Notes under the pieces: model-generated
The model's database searches: none
Told to the model about the DNA's origin: nothing
The model's input: the letters and a program-made list of their open reading frames with translations, nothing else
NCBI GenBank assembly: GCA_963838385.1
Contig: CAWIRE010000003.1
Span: 496,001-560,000, forward strand
Reading direction: 5' to 3'
Origin: DAHUYF01 sp963838385
GTDB lineage: Bacteria; Pseudomonadota; Alphaproteobacteria; ATCC43930; CGMCC-115725
Length of the DNA: 64,000 nucleotides
Made by a program: the position numbers and the translations under genes
Part shown: piece by piece, positions 17,390 through 27,126 of the stretch
Position numbering within the stretch: the stretch's first letter is position 1
Layout of the letters: every line of letters begins with the position of its first letter

Positions 17390-17597
17390 CTGCCGTTCCG
17401 GCCATCCCCGATCGGGAGTCCCCCGGTGCCGCGGCGGCGAGCCGCCAGCCCCGTCGCCGCGCCGACACCCTGGCGCAGGCCGCAGGAATCGACAATGATT
17501 ACTTCGCCTCCGCAGGAGGGCGGTCCATCGCCGTCCGAAGTCGACGTTGAAGCGGCCCCCGGCGGCATGGAAGCAATCGGTTCGCAGGTCCGGACCC

Positions 17598-17996
17598 ATG
17601 CACGAGCTCGCCCTGTGTCAAAGCCTGCTGGCCGAGGTGGAACGGGTCGCGAAGGCGCATCGCGCCTCGGGCGTGACACGCGTTCTCGTCGTCATCGGTC
17701 CGCTGTCGGGAGTCGAGCCCACCCTGCTCGAACGCGCGTTCCTGGTGACGCGCGCGGGAAGCCCGGCCGAAGCGGCGACGATCGAGATCGAGGTGCCGCC
17801 CCTTCGCGTGCACTGCATGACGTGCGGCGCCGAACGAGGGGCGGTGGCGAACCGGCTGGTCTGCGGCGTCTGCGGCGGCGAGCGCGTTCGGCTTCTGGGC
17901 GGCGATGAGCTGATCTTGAAGCGCGTCGAGCTTACGGTTGAAGAAGCGGCGACCGGCGCCGGAAACGACACGGGTTCCGCCGCTGTTGCGGTGTGA
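17598..17996 (+). CDS. hypA: hydrogenase nickel incorporation protein HypA
   Basis: Nickel-delivery chaperone for [NiFe]-hydrogenase. The start is fixed by the invariant MHELALCQSLL, whose His2 binds nickel. The zinc site is CMTCGAE...CGVCGGE (two CXXC near residues 73 and 90). The 132-residue length is slightly more than the usual 113-118 because of a loose C-terminal tail (EEAATGAGNDTGSAAVAV). First gene of hypA-hypB-hypF-hypC-hypD-hypE; hypB follows after 25 nt. Confidence 0.95.
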   Translation: MHELALCQSLLAEVERVAKAHRASGVTRVLVVIGPLSGVEPTLLERAFLVTRAGSPAEAATIEIEVPPLRVHCMTCGAERGAVANRLVCGVCGGERVRLLGGDELILKRVELTVEEAATGAGNDTGSAAVAV

Positions 17997-18021
17997 CGAG
18001 CGAGTTGAAAGGGGAACGGCG

Positions 18022-18822
18022 ATGTGCGGCAGCTGCGGATGTGCGACGATGTCTCACCCTCATCGGGTGATCGCGCCTGGGGAGGCGGTGCTCTCCGGAT
18101 CGGCCGACCGGCGCTCGGTCGACGTGCTGACGCGGCTGCTGCGCGACAACGACCGCGTGGCCGCCCATAATCGGCAGCATTTCGATGCGCATGGCGTGCT
18201 CGCGGTCAATCTGATGTCGTCGCCCGGATCGGGCAAGACCAGCCTGCTCGAGGCGACGATCGAGTCCCTGGCCGGCCGGCTCCGCATCGCCGTCATAGAA
18301 GGCGATCTGGAGACCGACAACGACGCCAGGCGGATCCGCGCCAAGGGCGTGCCGGCGGTGCAGATCACCACCGGTCAGGCCTGCCATCTCGACGCCGCGA
18401 TGGTGCATGACGCGCTGCACGCGCTCGACCTCGCAGCGATCGACCTGTTGTTCATCGAGAATGTCGGCAATCTCGTCTGTCCCGCGAGCTTCGATCTCGG
18501 CCAGCACGCGAATGTCACGCTCCTCAGCGTGACGGAGGGCGAGGACAAGCCGGCGAAATATCCCGTCATGTTCCGCATCGCCGATCTCGTGCTGCTGTCG
18601 AAAAGCGACCTGCTGGGGGTGATCGACGATTTCGATCCGGCGCAGGCGGAACGGTACGTCCGCGCGCTCGCCAATCCCGCGCCGGTGGTGCCGGTCTCGG
18701 CGCGCCGGCGCGACACGATCGCGCCGTGGCTGGACTGGCTGGAGACGCGGCTCGCCGCCCGGCTTGGCGAAGCGGCGTCTCGCCGGCAAGCCCCGGTCGC
18801 TGGCGCGACCGCGGACGCGTAA
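18022..18822 (+). CDS. hypB: hydrogenase nickel incorporation GTPase HypB
   Basis: GTPase that works with HypA to insert nickel. The 266 residues start MCGSCGCATM, so the high-affinity CXXCGC nickel motif is right at the N terminus, with only one nearby histidine pair (SHPHR) rather than a long His-rich stretch. P-loop: NLMSSPGSGKTSLLEATIE. Other GTPase elements: IEGDLETDNDARRI, LLFIENVGNLVCPASFDLG and LLSKSDLLG. Start ATG 18022 follows AAAGGGGA. Confidence 0.95.
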   Translation: MCGSCGCATMSHPHRVIAPGEAVLSGSADRRSVDVLTRLLRDNDRVAAHNRQHFDAHGVLAVNLMSSPGSGKTSLLEATIESLAGRLRIAVIEGDLETDNDARRIRAKGVPAVQITTGQACHLDAAMVHDALHALDLAAIDLLFIENVGNLVCPASFDLGQHANVTLLSVTEGEDKPAKYPVMFRIADLVLLSKSDLLGVIDDFDPAQAERYVRALANPAPVVPVSARRRDTIAPWLDWLETRLAARLGEAASRRQAPVAGATADA

Positions 18823-18843
18823 GAGCCTTGCCGGGAGGCGCTG

Positions 18844-21187
18844 ATGGTCACGCCCATGGATGCCGCGGCTGATGTGACCGGGCCCGCGGGCGGCGAGCGA
18901 ATCAGGCTTCGCATCGTGGTGCGCGGCGCGGTCCAGGGGGTGGGATTCCGTCCGTTCGTCCATCGCCAGGCGACCGCCCTCGGGCTCGCCGGCTGGGTCG
19001 GCAACTCCACCGACGGCGTGGCGGTGGAAGCGGAAGGGCAGGCAGAGGAATTGGCCGCCCTGCTCCGCGCGTTGCGCGAGGCGCCGCCGCCTCATGCCTG
19101 CGTCACCGGCATCGAGACCGCGACGACAGCCCCGCTCGGCGAATCGTGCTTCGTGATCCGCCAGAGCGAGGCCGGCGGCGCGCGCAGCGCCGAGATGCTG
19201 CCGGATCTCGCCACCTGCGACGAGTGCCTGCGCGAGCTGCTCGATCCGGACGACCGCCGGCACCTCTACCCTTTCATCAACTGCACCCAGTGCGGGCCGC
19301 GCTACAGCATCATCGAGGCCATTCCCTATGACCGCGCCCGCACCACGATGCGGCACTTCCGCCTCTGCTCGCGCTGCCAGGCGGAATACGAGAACCCGGC
19401 CGACCGGCGCTTCCACGCGGAGCCGAACGCCTGTCCCGATTGCGGGCCGAGCCTCGCGCTGTGGGACGGCACGGGCCGGGTCCTGGCGCGCGCTCACAAA
19501 GCCGTGCTCGCCGCCGCCGCGGCGGTGCGGGAAGGCCGCATCGTTGCCGTGAAGGGCGTCGGCGGCTTCCATCTCTATCGCCGATGCGCGCGACGAGGCG
19601 AGCGTGGAGCGGCTGCGCGCCCGCAAGCGCCGCGAAGAAAAGCCCTTCGCCGTGATGTTCCCGACCCTGGCGGAGATCGCTCGGAGCTGCCGGATCTCGG
19701 CGGCGGAAGAGAAGCTGCTGACTGATCCCGCGCGCCCGATCGTGCTGCTGCGACGGGCGGGCGGGGCGGTCGCGCGCGCGGTGGCCCCGCGCCATCCGCT
19801 TCTCGGCGCGCTGCTGCCCTATGCGCCGCTGCATCATCTGCTGCTGCGCGAGCTGGGCTTTCCCGTGGTCGCAACCAGCGGCAATGTCTCGGACGAGCCG
19901 CTCGTCACCGACGAATCGGAGGTGATCGCGCGGCTCGGCCCCATCGCCGACCTGTTTCTCGTCCATGACCGGCCGATCGTCCGGCCGGTGGACGATTCCG
20001 TGGTGCGTGTCGTCTGCGATCGCGAGCTCGTCCTGCGTCGCGCGCGCGGCTACGCGCCGGCGCCGATCGCCTGCCGCGGCGTGCGGCCCGGCATTCTCGC
20101 GGTCGGCGGCCACCTCAAGAGCACGGTGGCGCTCACCCGCCCGGGCGGCGTCGCCTTGAGCGCGCATATCGGCGATCTCGATACGATCGCGGCCCGCGCT
20201 CTCCACGCGCGGGCGCTCGCCGACATGGCCGCGCTCCAGGACGGCGAGGCGCGCCTAGTCGTTCGCGACCTTCATCCCGACTACGCCTCGAGCCGCGCGG
20301 CCGAGGCGATGGTGCTGCCGGTGGTCCAGATCCAGCATCACCTCGCCCATGTCATCGCCTGCATGGCCGAGAACGGCGCGTCCCCGCCGGTGCTCGGGGT
20401 TGCCTGGGACGGCGCCGGCGCCGGGCCGGACGGCACGATCTGGGGCGGGGAGTTCCTGCGCGTGACCGAGCGGGGCTGGCACCGCTTCGCCCATCTGCGT
20501 CCGTTTCGCCTGCCCGGCGGCGCGGCCGCGATGCGCGAGCCGCGCCGCAGCGCGCTCGGCCTGCTGTTCGAGGCCTTCGGCGACGAGGCTTTCGCGCGGC
20601 GCGATCTGCCGCCGCTGGCGGCGTTCTCAGCGGCCGAGCTCGAGGTCTTGCGCGGCATGCTCGCGCGCGGTCCGAGCGCGCCCCTGACCACCAGCGCCGG
20701 ACGGCTGTTCGACGCTTTTGCGGCGCTTGCCGGCCTGCGCCAGCGCGCCAGCTATGAGGGGCAGGCCGCCGCCGAACTCGAAGGCGCCGCCGACGGCCAT
20801 GTCGCGGCGCGGCCTTATGCGTTCCCGCTCTGCGCCGGCTGCGACGAAGCGGCGGCCCTGATCGTCGACTGGCAGCCGGCGCTGGCAGCCGCGCTTGCCG
20901 ATCTCGCTGCCGGCGCGGCGCCCGGCGCGGTATCGGCCGCGCTACACGACGGGCTTGCCGGCGCCATCGCCGACGTGGCGCGCCGCGCCGGGGAACGCCG
21001 CGTGGCTCTCACCGGCGGCTGCTTCCAGAATGCGCGCCTGACCGAGGCAACGGTGGCGGCGCTGCGGGCCACCGGAGCCGAGCCGATCTGGCATCGTCGC
21101 GTCCCGCCCAATGACGGCGGCATTGCCCTGGGCCAGGCGGTCTGGGCCTCATGGGGGGAACAGCAGGGAGAGACGCCATGTGCCTAG
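18844..21187 (+). pseudogene. hypF: carbamoyltransferase HypF, one +1 frameshift
   Basis: Makes the thiocarbamate that becomes the cyanide ligands of the Ni-Fe site. Domains in order: acylphosphatase (LRIVVRGAVQGVGFRPFVHR), four-Cys-pair zinc-finger region (CDECLRELLD, CTQCGPRYSII, CSRCQAEYENP, CPDCGPSL), YrdC-like domain (VKGVGGFHL then RLRARKRREEKPFAVMF) and Kae1-like carbamoyltransferase with HHLAHVIACMAE. The frame breaks at 19,576: an extra T sits between CAT CTC and ATC GCC GAT, where the family has FHL-x-x-DA. Both halves are otherwise full length, about 780 residues. The stop overlaps hypC by 10 nt. Probably the same kind of base error as in malQ. Confidence 0.88.
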
Positions 21188-21435
21188 CCATTCCCGGACG
21201 GATCGTGAGCGTCATCGGCGACGACCCGGTCCTGCGCCTCGGCAGGGTCGATTTCGGCGGCGTCGCCAAGGACATCAATCTCGCTTATGTGCCAGAGGCG
21301 CGCATCGGCGATTACGTTCTCGTCCATGTCGGCTTCGCCCTCACCGTCATCGACGAGGCCGAGGCCGAGCGCGTCTTCGCCCTGCTGCGGGAGGTGGCCG
21401 CGCTCGATGCTGCCGAGGCGGAGGCACGGCGATGA
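21178..21435 (+). CDS. hypC: hydrogenase maturation chaperone HypC
   Basis: Small chaperone that carries the Fe(CN)2CO group with HypD. MCLAIPGRIVSVIGDDPVLR is the family start; Cys2 is the functional ligand and requires the ATG at 21178. The protein has 85 residues with a typical VDFGGVAKDINLAYVPEA strand region. The start lies inside the end of hypF and the stop overlaps the hypD ATG as ATGA, so the three are translationally coupled. Confidence 0.95.
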   Translation: MCLAIPGRIVSVIGDDPVLRLGRVDFGGVAKDINLAYVPEARIGDYVLVHVGFALTVIDEAEAERVFALLREVAALDAAEAEARR

Positions 21436-22571
21436 AATACACTGACGAATACCGCGACCCGGGCATCGCGCAGGCGCTGGCCGCGCGCATTGCCGGCGAA
21501 GCCGATCGTGGCGCCCGCTACCATTTCATGGAGTTCTGCGGCGGCCATACGCATGCGATCGCGCGCTACGGCATCGAGGACCTGCTCCCCGAGCGGGTGC
21601 GCCTGATCCATGGGCCCGGCTGTCCGGTCTGCGTGCTGCCGGTGGGGCGCATCGATGCCGCGATCCGGCTCGCCCAGCGCCCGGAAGTGACGCTCTGCAC
21701 CTATGGCGATCTGATGCGCGTGCCGGGGTCGCGCGGCGCATCGCTGCTGCGGGCAAAGGCGGCGGGCGCCGATATCCGCATGGTCTATTCGACGCTCGAT
21801 GCGCTGCGCATCGCCGAGGCGGAGCCCGGGCGCGAGGTGGTGTTCTTCGCCATCGGCTTCGAGACGACGACGCCGCCGACGGCGCTCGCCATCCGGCTCG
21901 CCGCGCGCAGGCAACTCGCCAACTTCACCATCTTCTGCAACCACGTGCTGACGCCGGCCGCGATGCGGGCGATCCTCGGCAGCCCCGAGCTCGGCCACAG
22001 CGGCGGCGTGCGCCTCGACGGCTTCATCGGCCCCGCCCATGTCAGCACCGTCATCGGCACCGAGCCTTATGCCTTCGCCGCCGAGGAATTCGAGCGGCCG
22101 GTGGTGATCGCGGGGTTCGAGCCGCTCGACGTGCTGCAGGCGGTGCTGATGCTCATCCGGCAGGTGAAGGAAGGGCGGCACGAGGTCGAGAACCAGTATG
22201 GCCGCGCGGTCCGGCCCGGGGGCAACGGGCAGGCCAGGGCCGACATCGCCGAGATCTTCGAGCGGCGCGAGAGCTTCGAGTGGCGCGGTCTCGGCGCCGT
22301 GCCTTGGAGCGGTCTGCGCCTCAGCGACGCCTACGCCGCCTTCGACGCGGAGCGCCGTTTCGACATCGACTACGTGGCGGCGTCCGACAATCCGGCCTGC
22401 GAGTGCGGCGCGATCCTGCGCGGCATCAAGCGGCCGGTCGATTGCAAGCTCTTCGGCACCGTCTGCACGCCGGAGACGCCGACGGGCTCTTGCATGGTGT
22501 CGGCCGAAGGCGCCTGCGCCGCGCATTGGACCTATGGTCGCTTCCGGGACAGGCCCGGCAGGGCGTCGTGA
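21432..22571 (+). CDS. hypD: hydrogenase maturation protein HypD
   Basis: [4Fe-4S] protein that assembles the Fe(CN)2CO unit on HypC. The 379 residues carry all family motifs: FMEFCGGHTHAIARYGI, HGPGCPVCVLPVGRID, FFAIGFETTTPPTALAI, GFIGPAHVSTVIGT, and the Fe-S ligand region CECGAILRGIKRPVDCKLFG with FGTVCTPETPTGSCMVSAEG. Start ATG overlaps the hypC stop and its own stop overlaps the hypE GTG by 4 nt. Nothing looks altered. Confidence 0.97.
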   Translation: MKYTDEYRDPGIAQALAARIAGEADRGARYHFMEFCGGHTHAIARYGIEDLLPERVRLIHGPGCPVCVLPVGRIDAAIRLAQRPEVTLCTYGDLMRVPGSRGASLLRAKAAGADIRMVYSTLDALRIAEAEPGREVVFFAIGFETTTPPTALAIRLAARRQLANFTIFCNHVLTPAAMRAILGSPELGHSGGVRLDGFIGPAHVSTVIGTEPYAFAAEEFERPVVIAGFEPLDVLQAVLMLIRQVKEGRHEVENQYGRAVRPGGNGQARADIAEIFERRESFEWRGLGAVPWSGLRLSDAYAAFDAERRFDIDYVAASDNPACECGAILRGIKRPVDCKLFGTVCTPETPTGSCMVSAEGACAAHWTYGRFRDRPGRAS

Positions 22572-23614
22572 GCGCCAAAACCTATCGCCGCAAGCTCGAC
22601 ATCGAGAGCGGTCGCGTCGAGCTGTCGCACGGCGCCGGCGGCCGGGCGATGGCGCAGCTCATCGCCGATCTCTTCCACCCGGCGCTCGACAATGACTGGC
22701 TGCGGCGCGGCAACGACCAGGCCGCCTTCAACGTCGCAGGCGGGCGCCTGGTCATGACGACCGACAGCTATGTCGTCTCGCCGCTGTTCTTCCCCGGCGG
22801 CGATATCGGCTCGCTCGCGGTTCACGGCACCGTCAATGACATCGCCATGGCGGGTGCGCGGCCGCTCCATCTCGCGGCAGCGTTCATCCTGGAGGAAGGG
22901 TTTCCGCTCGTCGAGCTGAAGCGCATCGCCGACAGCATGGGCGCGGCCGCGCGCGCCGCCGGGGTTCGGGTCGTCACCGGCGACACCAAGGTGGTCGAGC
23001 GCGGCAAGGGCGATGGCGTGTTCATCGCGACGACGGGGATCGGCATCGTCCCGGCGGGGCTCGATCTCTCGGCGGAGAAGGCGCGGCCGGGCGATCGCGT
23101 GCTGCTGTCGGGCACCATCGGCGATCACGGCATCGCCATCCTGTCGAAGCGCCAGAACCTGTCCTTCGAGACCGACCTCGTCTCGGATTCGGCGCCGCTC
23201 CACGGCCTCGTCGCGGCGATGGTCGCGGCCGGCGGCGGCGACCTGCGCGTGATGCGCGATCCCACCCGCGGCGGTCTCGCCGCGACCTTCAATGAGCTCG
23301 CGCAGCAATCCAAGGTTGGATTCCGCCTGAGCGAGGCCGCGGTGCCGGTGAGGCCGGAAGTCGCCGCCGCCTGCGAGCTGCTCGGGCTCGACCCGCTCTA
23401 CGTCGCCAATGAAGGCAAGCTCGTCGCCATCGTCGCGCCACGATCGGCCAAAGCCGTGCTCGCCGCCATGCGCGCCCACCCGCTCGGCCGCGATGCCGCC
23501 CTCATCGGCGAGGTGGTGGAGGACGAGCATCGCTTCGTGCAGATGGCGACCGGCTTCGGCGGCGGCCGCATCGTCGATTGGCTCGCCGGCGAGCAGCTCC
23601 CCCGGATCTGCTGA
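22568..23614 (+). CDS. hypE: hydrogenase maturation protein HypE
   Basis: ATP-dependent dehydratase that turns the HypF-donated thiocarboxamide into thiocyanate. It ends with PRIC, the invariant C-terminal Cys that carries the group. Motifs: LSHGAGGRAMAQLI, TTDSYVVSPLFFPGGDIGSL, GTVNDIAMAGARPL, VTGDTKVVERGKGDG and MRDPTRGGLAATFNE. The GTG at 22568 forms GTGA with the hypD stop; length 348 residues. Last gene of the hyp operon; it converges with an ABC transporter gene 5 nt away. Confidence 0.97.
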   Translation: MSAKTYRRKLDIESGRVELSHGAGGRAMAQLIADLFHPALDNDWLRRGNDQAAFNVAGGRLVMTTDSYVVSPLFFPGGDIGSLAVHGTVNDIAMAGARPLHLAAAFILEEGFPLVELKRIADSMGAAARAAGVRVVTGDTKVVERGKGDGVFIATTGIGIVPAGLDLSAEKARPGDRVLLSGTIGDHGIAILSKRQNLSFETDLVSDSAPLHGLVAAMVAAGGGDLRVMRDPTRGGLAATFNELAQQSKVGFRLSEAAVPVRPEVAAACELLGLDPLYVANEGKLVAIVAPRSAKAVLAAMRAHPLGRDAALIGEVVEDEHRFVQMATGFGGGRIVDWLAGEQLPRIC

Positions 23615-23619
23615 GGCTC

Positions 23620-25326
23620 CTAGATGGCCGGCAGCGGCGCCAGGTCGAAGACGAGATCGTGGAACTGCCGCAGCGTGCCGCGATGGCCGACGCTGACGAT
23701 CGTCGGGCGCCAGGGCAGGCTGCGCAGGATGCGGTAGAGCGCCGCCTGTCCTGCTTCGTCGAGCGAGGCGGTTGCTTCGTCGAGGAAGATGGTCGCCGGC
23801 TCCGCCAGCAGGATGCGGGCGATGGCAAGGCGCTGCTGCTCGCCGCCCGAGAGGCGCTGCGCCCAGAGATCGACCCTGTCGAGCTCGGCGGTGAAGCGGC
23901 CGAGGCCGACCTGCTTCAGTACCTCGGCGAGCCGCTCCGGGGGCACGTCGCGGCCGCGGTCGGGATAGAGCAGCGCATGACGCAGGCTGCCGAGCGGGAT
24001 GTAGGGCTTCTGCGGCAGGAAGAAGGCGCGCCGCGCATCGAGCCGGATGTAGCCGCGCCCGAAGGGCCAGAGGCCGGCGATGGCGCGCAGCAGGGTGCTC
24101 TTGCCGCTCCCGGTCGGCCCCTTGATGAGCATCGCCTGGCCGGGTGGCACCTGGAGGCTGAGCCCGTCCCGCAGCCTGGTCCCGTCCGGCAGGTTGAGGG
24201 CGAGATTGGCGACGGCCACGCCCTCGCCGCCGCGCTCGATCACGATCGGCTGCGGCGCCTCCGCCGCGGCCTGGATCTCGTCGACCCGGTCGCGGAAGCT
24301 TGCCAGCCGGCGCACGACCGCCGCCCAGGTGGCGATGTCGTTGTAGGCGTTGATGACGTAGGCGAGCGAGCCTTGCAGCTGGACGAAGGCGTCGGCGACC
24401 TGCTGGATCACGCCGAGCTTCAGGCGCTGCCCGAAATAATGCGGCGCCGCCACTAGGTAGGGGAACACGACCGCGGCCTGGCCGGAACCGAATTGCGCGA
24501 AGCCCAGCGTGCGGGTGCGCACCATGATTGCCCAGAAATTGTCGAAGACGTGGCGAAAGCGCTCGGCAAAGGTGTCGAGCTCGCAGGCCTCGCCGCCATA
24601 GAACGCGACGCTCTCCGTGTTCTCGCGCAGCCGCACCAGGCTGAAGCGGAAATCGGCCTCGAAACGCTGCTGCGCGAAGTTCAGGCTGATCAGCGGCCGC
24701 CCCAGCCGGATGGCGATCCAGGTCGCGATCGCGGTGTAGAGGAGAACGGCCCAGAACATATAGCCGGGGAGGGAGAAGGTTCCCCATCCGCCCATCGACC
24801 AGACCAGCGGTCCCGACAGGTCCCACAGGATGAAGGAGAAGGAAATGGCCTGCACCGCATTGGTGAGGAGGCCGAGCAGCAGGTTCAGCGTCTGGGCCGG
24901 GAAGAGATTGAGATCCTCGGAGATGCGCTGGTCCGGATTGTCGGTGCCGTCGCCCGAGAGCTGCAGCCGATAGTAGGTCTTGTCGGTCAGCCATTCGCGC
25001 AGATAGACATCCGTCATCCATCGCCGCCAGCGGATCTGCAGCATCTGCTGCAGGTAGGTCCCATAGACCAGCAGCAGGATGTAGGCGCCGGCGAACAGCG
25101 CGAAGAGGCCCAGCTGATAGAAGAAGCGGGCCTCGTTATAATTCTGCAGCGTGTTGTAGAAATCATTACGCCAGTAGTTGAGCCGGACGTTGATCCACAC
25201 CTGGGCGAGATTCATCGCCAGGACGGCGGCCAGCAGGCCGCGCGCCGTCCAGCGCTCTTCGGAGAACCAGTAGGGGCGGGCGATGCGCCATGCCTGCGAC
25301 AGGATATAGCCTTTTCCACCTTCCAT
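23620..25326 (-). CDS. ABC transporter, fused permease-ATPase (SbmA/YddA-like)
   Basis: Half-transporter of 568 residues. The N-terminal membrane part has about six segments and the marker WRRWMTDVYLREWLTDKTYY followed by NPDQRISEDLNLF, features of the SbmA/BacA-type (PF06472-like) transmembrane domain. The ATPase has Walker A GPTGSGKSTLLRAIAG, signature LSGGEQQRLAIARIL, Walker B TIFLDEATASLD and a switch His in SVGHRGTLRQFHD. Start ATG 25326 follows GGGAGGCAAGAGG. It sits on the opposite strand between hyp and hyd genes and has no evident role in hydrogenase assembly. Substrate unknown; relatives import peptides or act on long-chain acyl compounds. Confidence 0.88.
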   Translation of the reverse strand: MEGGKGYILSQAWRIARPYWFSEERWTARGLLAAVLAMNLAQVWINVRLNYWRNDFYNTLQNYNEARFFYQLGLFALFAGAYILLLVYGTYLQQMLQIRWRRWMTDVYLREWLTDKTYYRLQLSGDGTDNPDQRISEDLNLFPAQTLNLLLGLLTNAVQAISFSFILWDLSGPLVWSMGGWGTFSLPGYMFWAVLLYTAIATWIAIRLGRPLISLNFAQQRFEADFRFSLVRLRENTESVAFYGGEACELDTFAERFRHVFDNFWAIMVRTRTLGFAQFGSGQAAVVFPYLVAAPHYFGQRLKLGVIQQVADAFVQLQGSLAYVINAYNDIATWAAVVRRLASFRDRVDEIQAAAEAPQPIVIERGGEGVAVANLALNLPDGTRLRDGLSLQVPPGQAMLIKGPTGSGKSTLLRAIAGLWPFGRGYIRLDARRAFFLPQKPYIPLGSLRHALLYPDRGRDVPPERLAEVLKQVGLGRFTAELDRVDLWAQRLSGGEQQRLAIARILLAEPATIFLDEATASLDEAGQAALYRILRSLPWRPTIVSVGHRGTLRQFHDLVFDLAPLPAI

Positions 25327-25529
25327 CCTCTTGCCTCCCGGGACCGGCAGCCGGCGACGTTTTCCGCTGTGCGCCATTGAGCAGGCTGCGGCGCAGCCAT
25401 GCAATGAACAATCCGGGTGAGGGCGCGTGCTAGTAGCGGGCGGCCGCGCTAGGATGGCGTTCGGCAGCGGGAGGCGTTATCTCTTTTGGGCGCGGCCAAT
25501 CCTCCGGGTCCGAGATCGGTGGCGAGGGA

Positions 25530-26651
25530 ATGGAAGCAACCATTCGGCCCCTCCTGACGAAGGAGGGTGTAGAGGACCTTCTTGCCACGCTGAAGCGCCG
25601 CGGCTACCGCACCGTCGGCCCGACGGTGCGCGAGCAGGCGATCGTCTATGATGACATCGACTCGCTTGCCGACCTGCCGCTCGGCTGGACCGACGAGCAG
25701 GAGGGCGGGCGCTACCGGCTTGTCCGCCGCGACGACGAGGCGCTGTTCGGCTACGCCGTCGGCCCCCATTCCTGGAAGAAATTCCTCCACCCGCCGGTGC
25801 TGCGTCTGTGGCGCGCGGCGCGGGAGGGCGACGCCGTCCGGATCACTCCGGAAGCGCCGCCAGAGCGGCCTTTCGCCTTCATCGGGGTGCGCGCCTGCGA
25901 GCTCCACGCCATCGAGATCCAGGACCGGGTGCTCCTCGGCGGTGAGCATGTGGACCCCCATTACCGCGCGCGGCGCCAGGGCGCGTTCATCGTCGCGCTG
26001 AACTGCGCCAAGGCGGGCGGAACCTGCTTCTGCGTCTCGATGAACACGGGTCCGAAGGTGGCATCGGGATTCGACCTCGCGCTGACCGAGCTTGCCGATC
26101 GTGGCGGCGGCGTCTTCGTGGCCGAGGCCGGCAGCGAGGCGGGACGCGCGGTGCTGGCCGAGCTGCCGCAGCGCGCGGCGACGGAAGACGAGATCGCGGC
26201 CGCCGAGAGCGTCGTCGCCGCGACCGCCGCAGCCATGGGGCGCGAGATGCGCGCCGATGATCTTCCCGCGCTGCTGCTGCGCAACCTCAACCATCCGCGC
26301 TGGGACGATGTCGCCGAGCGCTGTCTCACCTGCGGCAATTGCACGATGGTCTGTCCCACCTGCTTCTGCACCTCGGTCGAGGATGCGAGCGATCTCGCGG
26401 GAACGGAGAGCTCGCGCTCGCGGCGCTGGGATTCCTGCTTCACCATGGATTTCTCCTACATCCATGGCGGCAGCGTCCGTCCCAGCGCGCGCTCGCGCTA
26501 TCGCCAGTGGATGACCCACAAGCTCGCCACCTGGGTCGACCAGTTCGGCAGCTCGGGCTGCGTCGGCTGCGGGCGCTGCATCACCTGGTGCCCGGTGGGC
26601 ATCGACATCACCGAGGAAGTGCGTGCCATTCGCGAGGGCGAACCTCGGTAG
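25530..26651 (+). CDS. hydB: group 3b [NiFe]-hydrogenase iron-sulfur subunit (HydB type)
   Basis: Electron-transfer subunit of cytosolic NAD(P)-linked hydrogenase/sulfhydrogenase. The 373 residues have an N-terminal domain with FAFIGVRACELHAIEIQDRV and ALNCAKAGGTCFCVSMNTGP, then two 4Fe-4S motifs: CLTCGNCTMVCPTCFCTSVE near 275 and CVGCGRCITWCPVGIDITEE near 347. Relatives are P. furiosus HydB and the Asr/HydB family. The reading frame is perfectly intact, in sharp contrast to the next five genes. It heads the operon; the next gene starts 11 nt downstream. Gene content and order hydB-CNBD-hydG-hydD-hydA match proteobacterial group 3b loci. Confidence 0.92.
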   Translation: MEATIRPLLTKEGVEDLLATLKRRGYRTVGPTVREQAIVYDDIDSLADLPLGWTDEQEGGRYRLVRRDDEALFGYAVGPHSWKKFLHPPVLRLWRAAREGDAVRITPEAPPERPFAFIGVRACELHAIEIQDRVLLGGEHVDPHYRARRQGAFIVALNCAKAGGTCFCVSMNTGPKVASGFDLALTELADRGGGVFVAEAGSEAGRAVLAELPQRAATEDEIAAAESVVAATAAAMGREMRADDLPALLLRNLNHPRWDDVAERCLTCGNCTMVCPTCFCTSVEDASDLAGTESSRSRRWDSCFTMDFSYIHGGSVRPSARSRYRQWMTHKLATWVDQFGSSGCVGCGRCITWCPVGIDITEEVRAIREGEPR

Positions 26652-26662
26652 GGAGCGAAGCC

Positions 26663-27126
26663 ATGGAAGGGCTCGAGCGCATCGTCAGGGAGCACCCGTT
26701 CTTCGCCGGGCTGGAGGAGGGTTTCCTGAAGCTGGTCTGCGGCTGCGCCAAGAACGTGCGCTTCGACACCGGCCAGTACCTCTTCCACGAGGGCGAGGCG
26801 GCCGATCAATTCTATCTGCTCCGCCACGGCAGGGTGGCGCTTGCGCTCACCGCGCCGGGACGCGGCGCCGTGACCTTCCAGACGGTCGCCCGAGGGCGAG
26901 GTCGTCGGTGTCGTCGTGGCTCATCCCGCCCTATCGCTGGACCTACGACGCCAAGGCGCTGGAGCTCACCCGCGCGATCGCCATGGACGCCGCCTGCCTG
27001 CGCGGCAAATGCGAGGCGGATCACGATCTCGGCTACGAGATGATGAAGCGCTTCATGCCGGTGCTGATCCAGCGCCTGCAGGCGACACGGCTGCAGATGC
27101 TCGACGTCTATGGCGCCCATGGCTGA
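26663..27126 (+). pseudogene. cyclic-nucleotide-binding-domain protein in hydrogenase operon, two frameshifts
   Basis: Starts MEGLERIVREHPFFAGLEEG with a CNBD/Crp-type beta barrel (TGQYLFHEGEAADQFYLLRH, GRVALALTAPG). Two extra bases (C at 26,891, G at 26,913) throw it out of frame; with both removed it reads on through EGEVVGVSWLIPPYRWTYDA, LTRAIAMDAACLRGKCE and ends YGAHG at 27,126, about 153 residues. There is no helix-turn-helix, so it would be a sensor or structural subunit rather than a transcription factor. A CNBD gene at this place is characteristic of many group 3b hydrogenase operons. The stop overlaps the hydG start (ATGGCTGA). Confidence 0.78.

Noticed and set aside
25406..25529. 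FNR-like or other operator upstream of hydB
   Set aside because: I found no TTGA-N6-TCAA or clear palindrome in the 124-nt gap.
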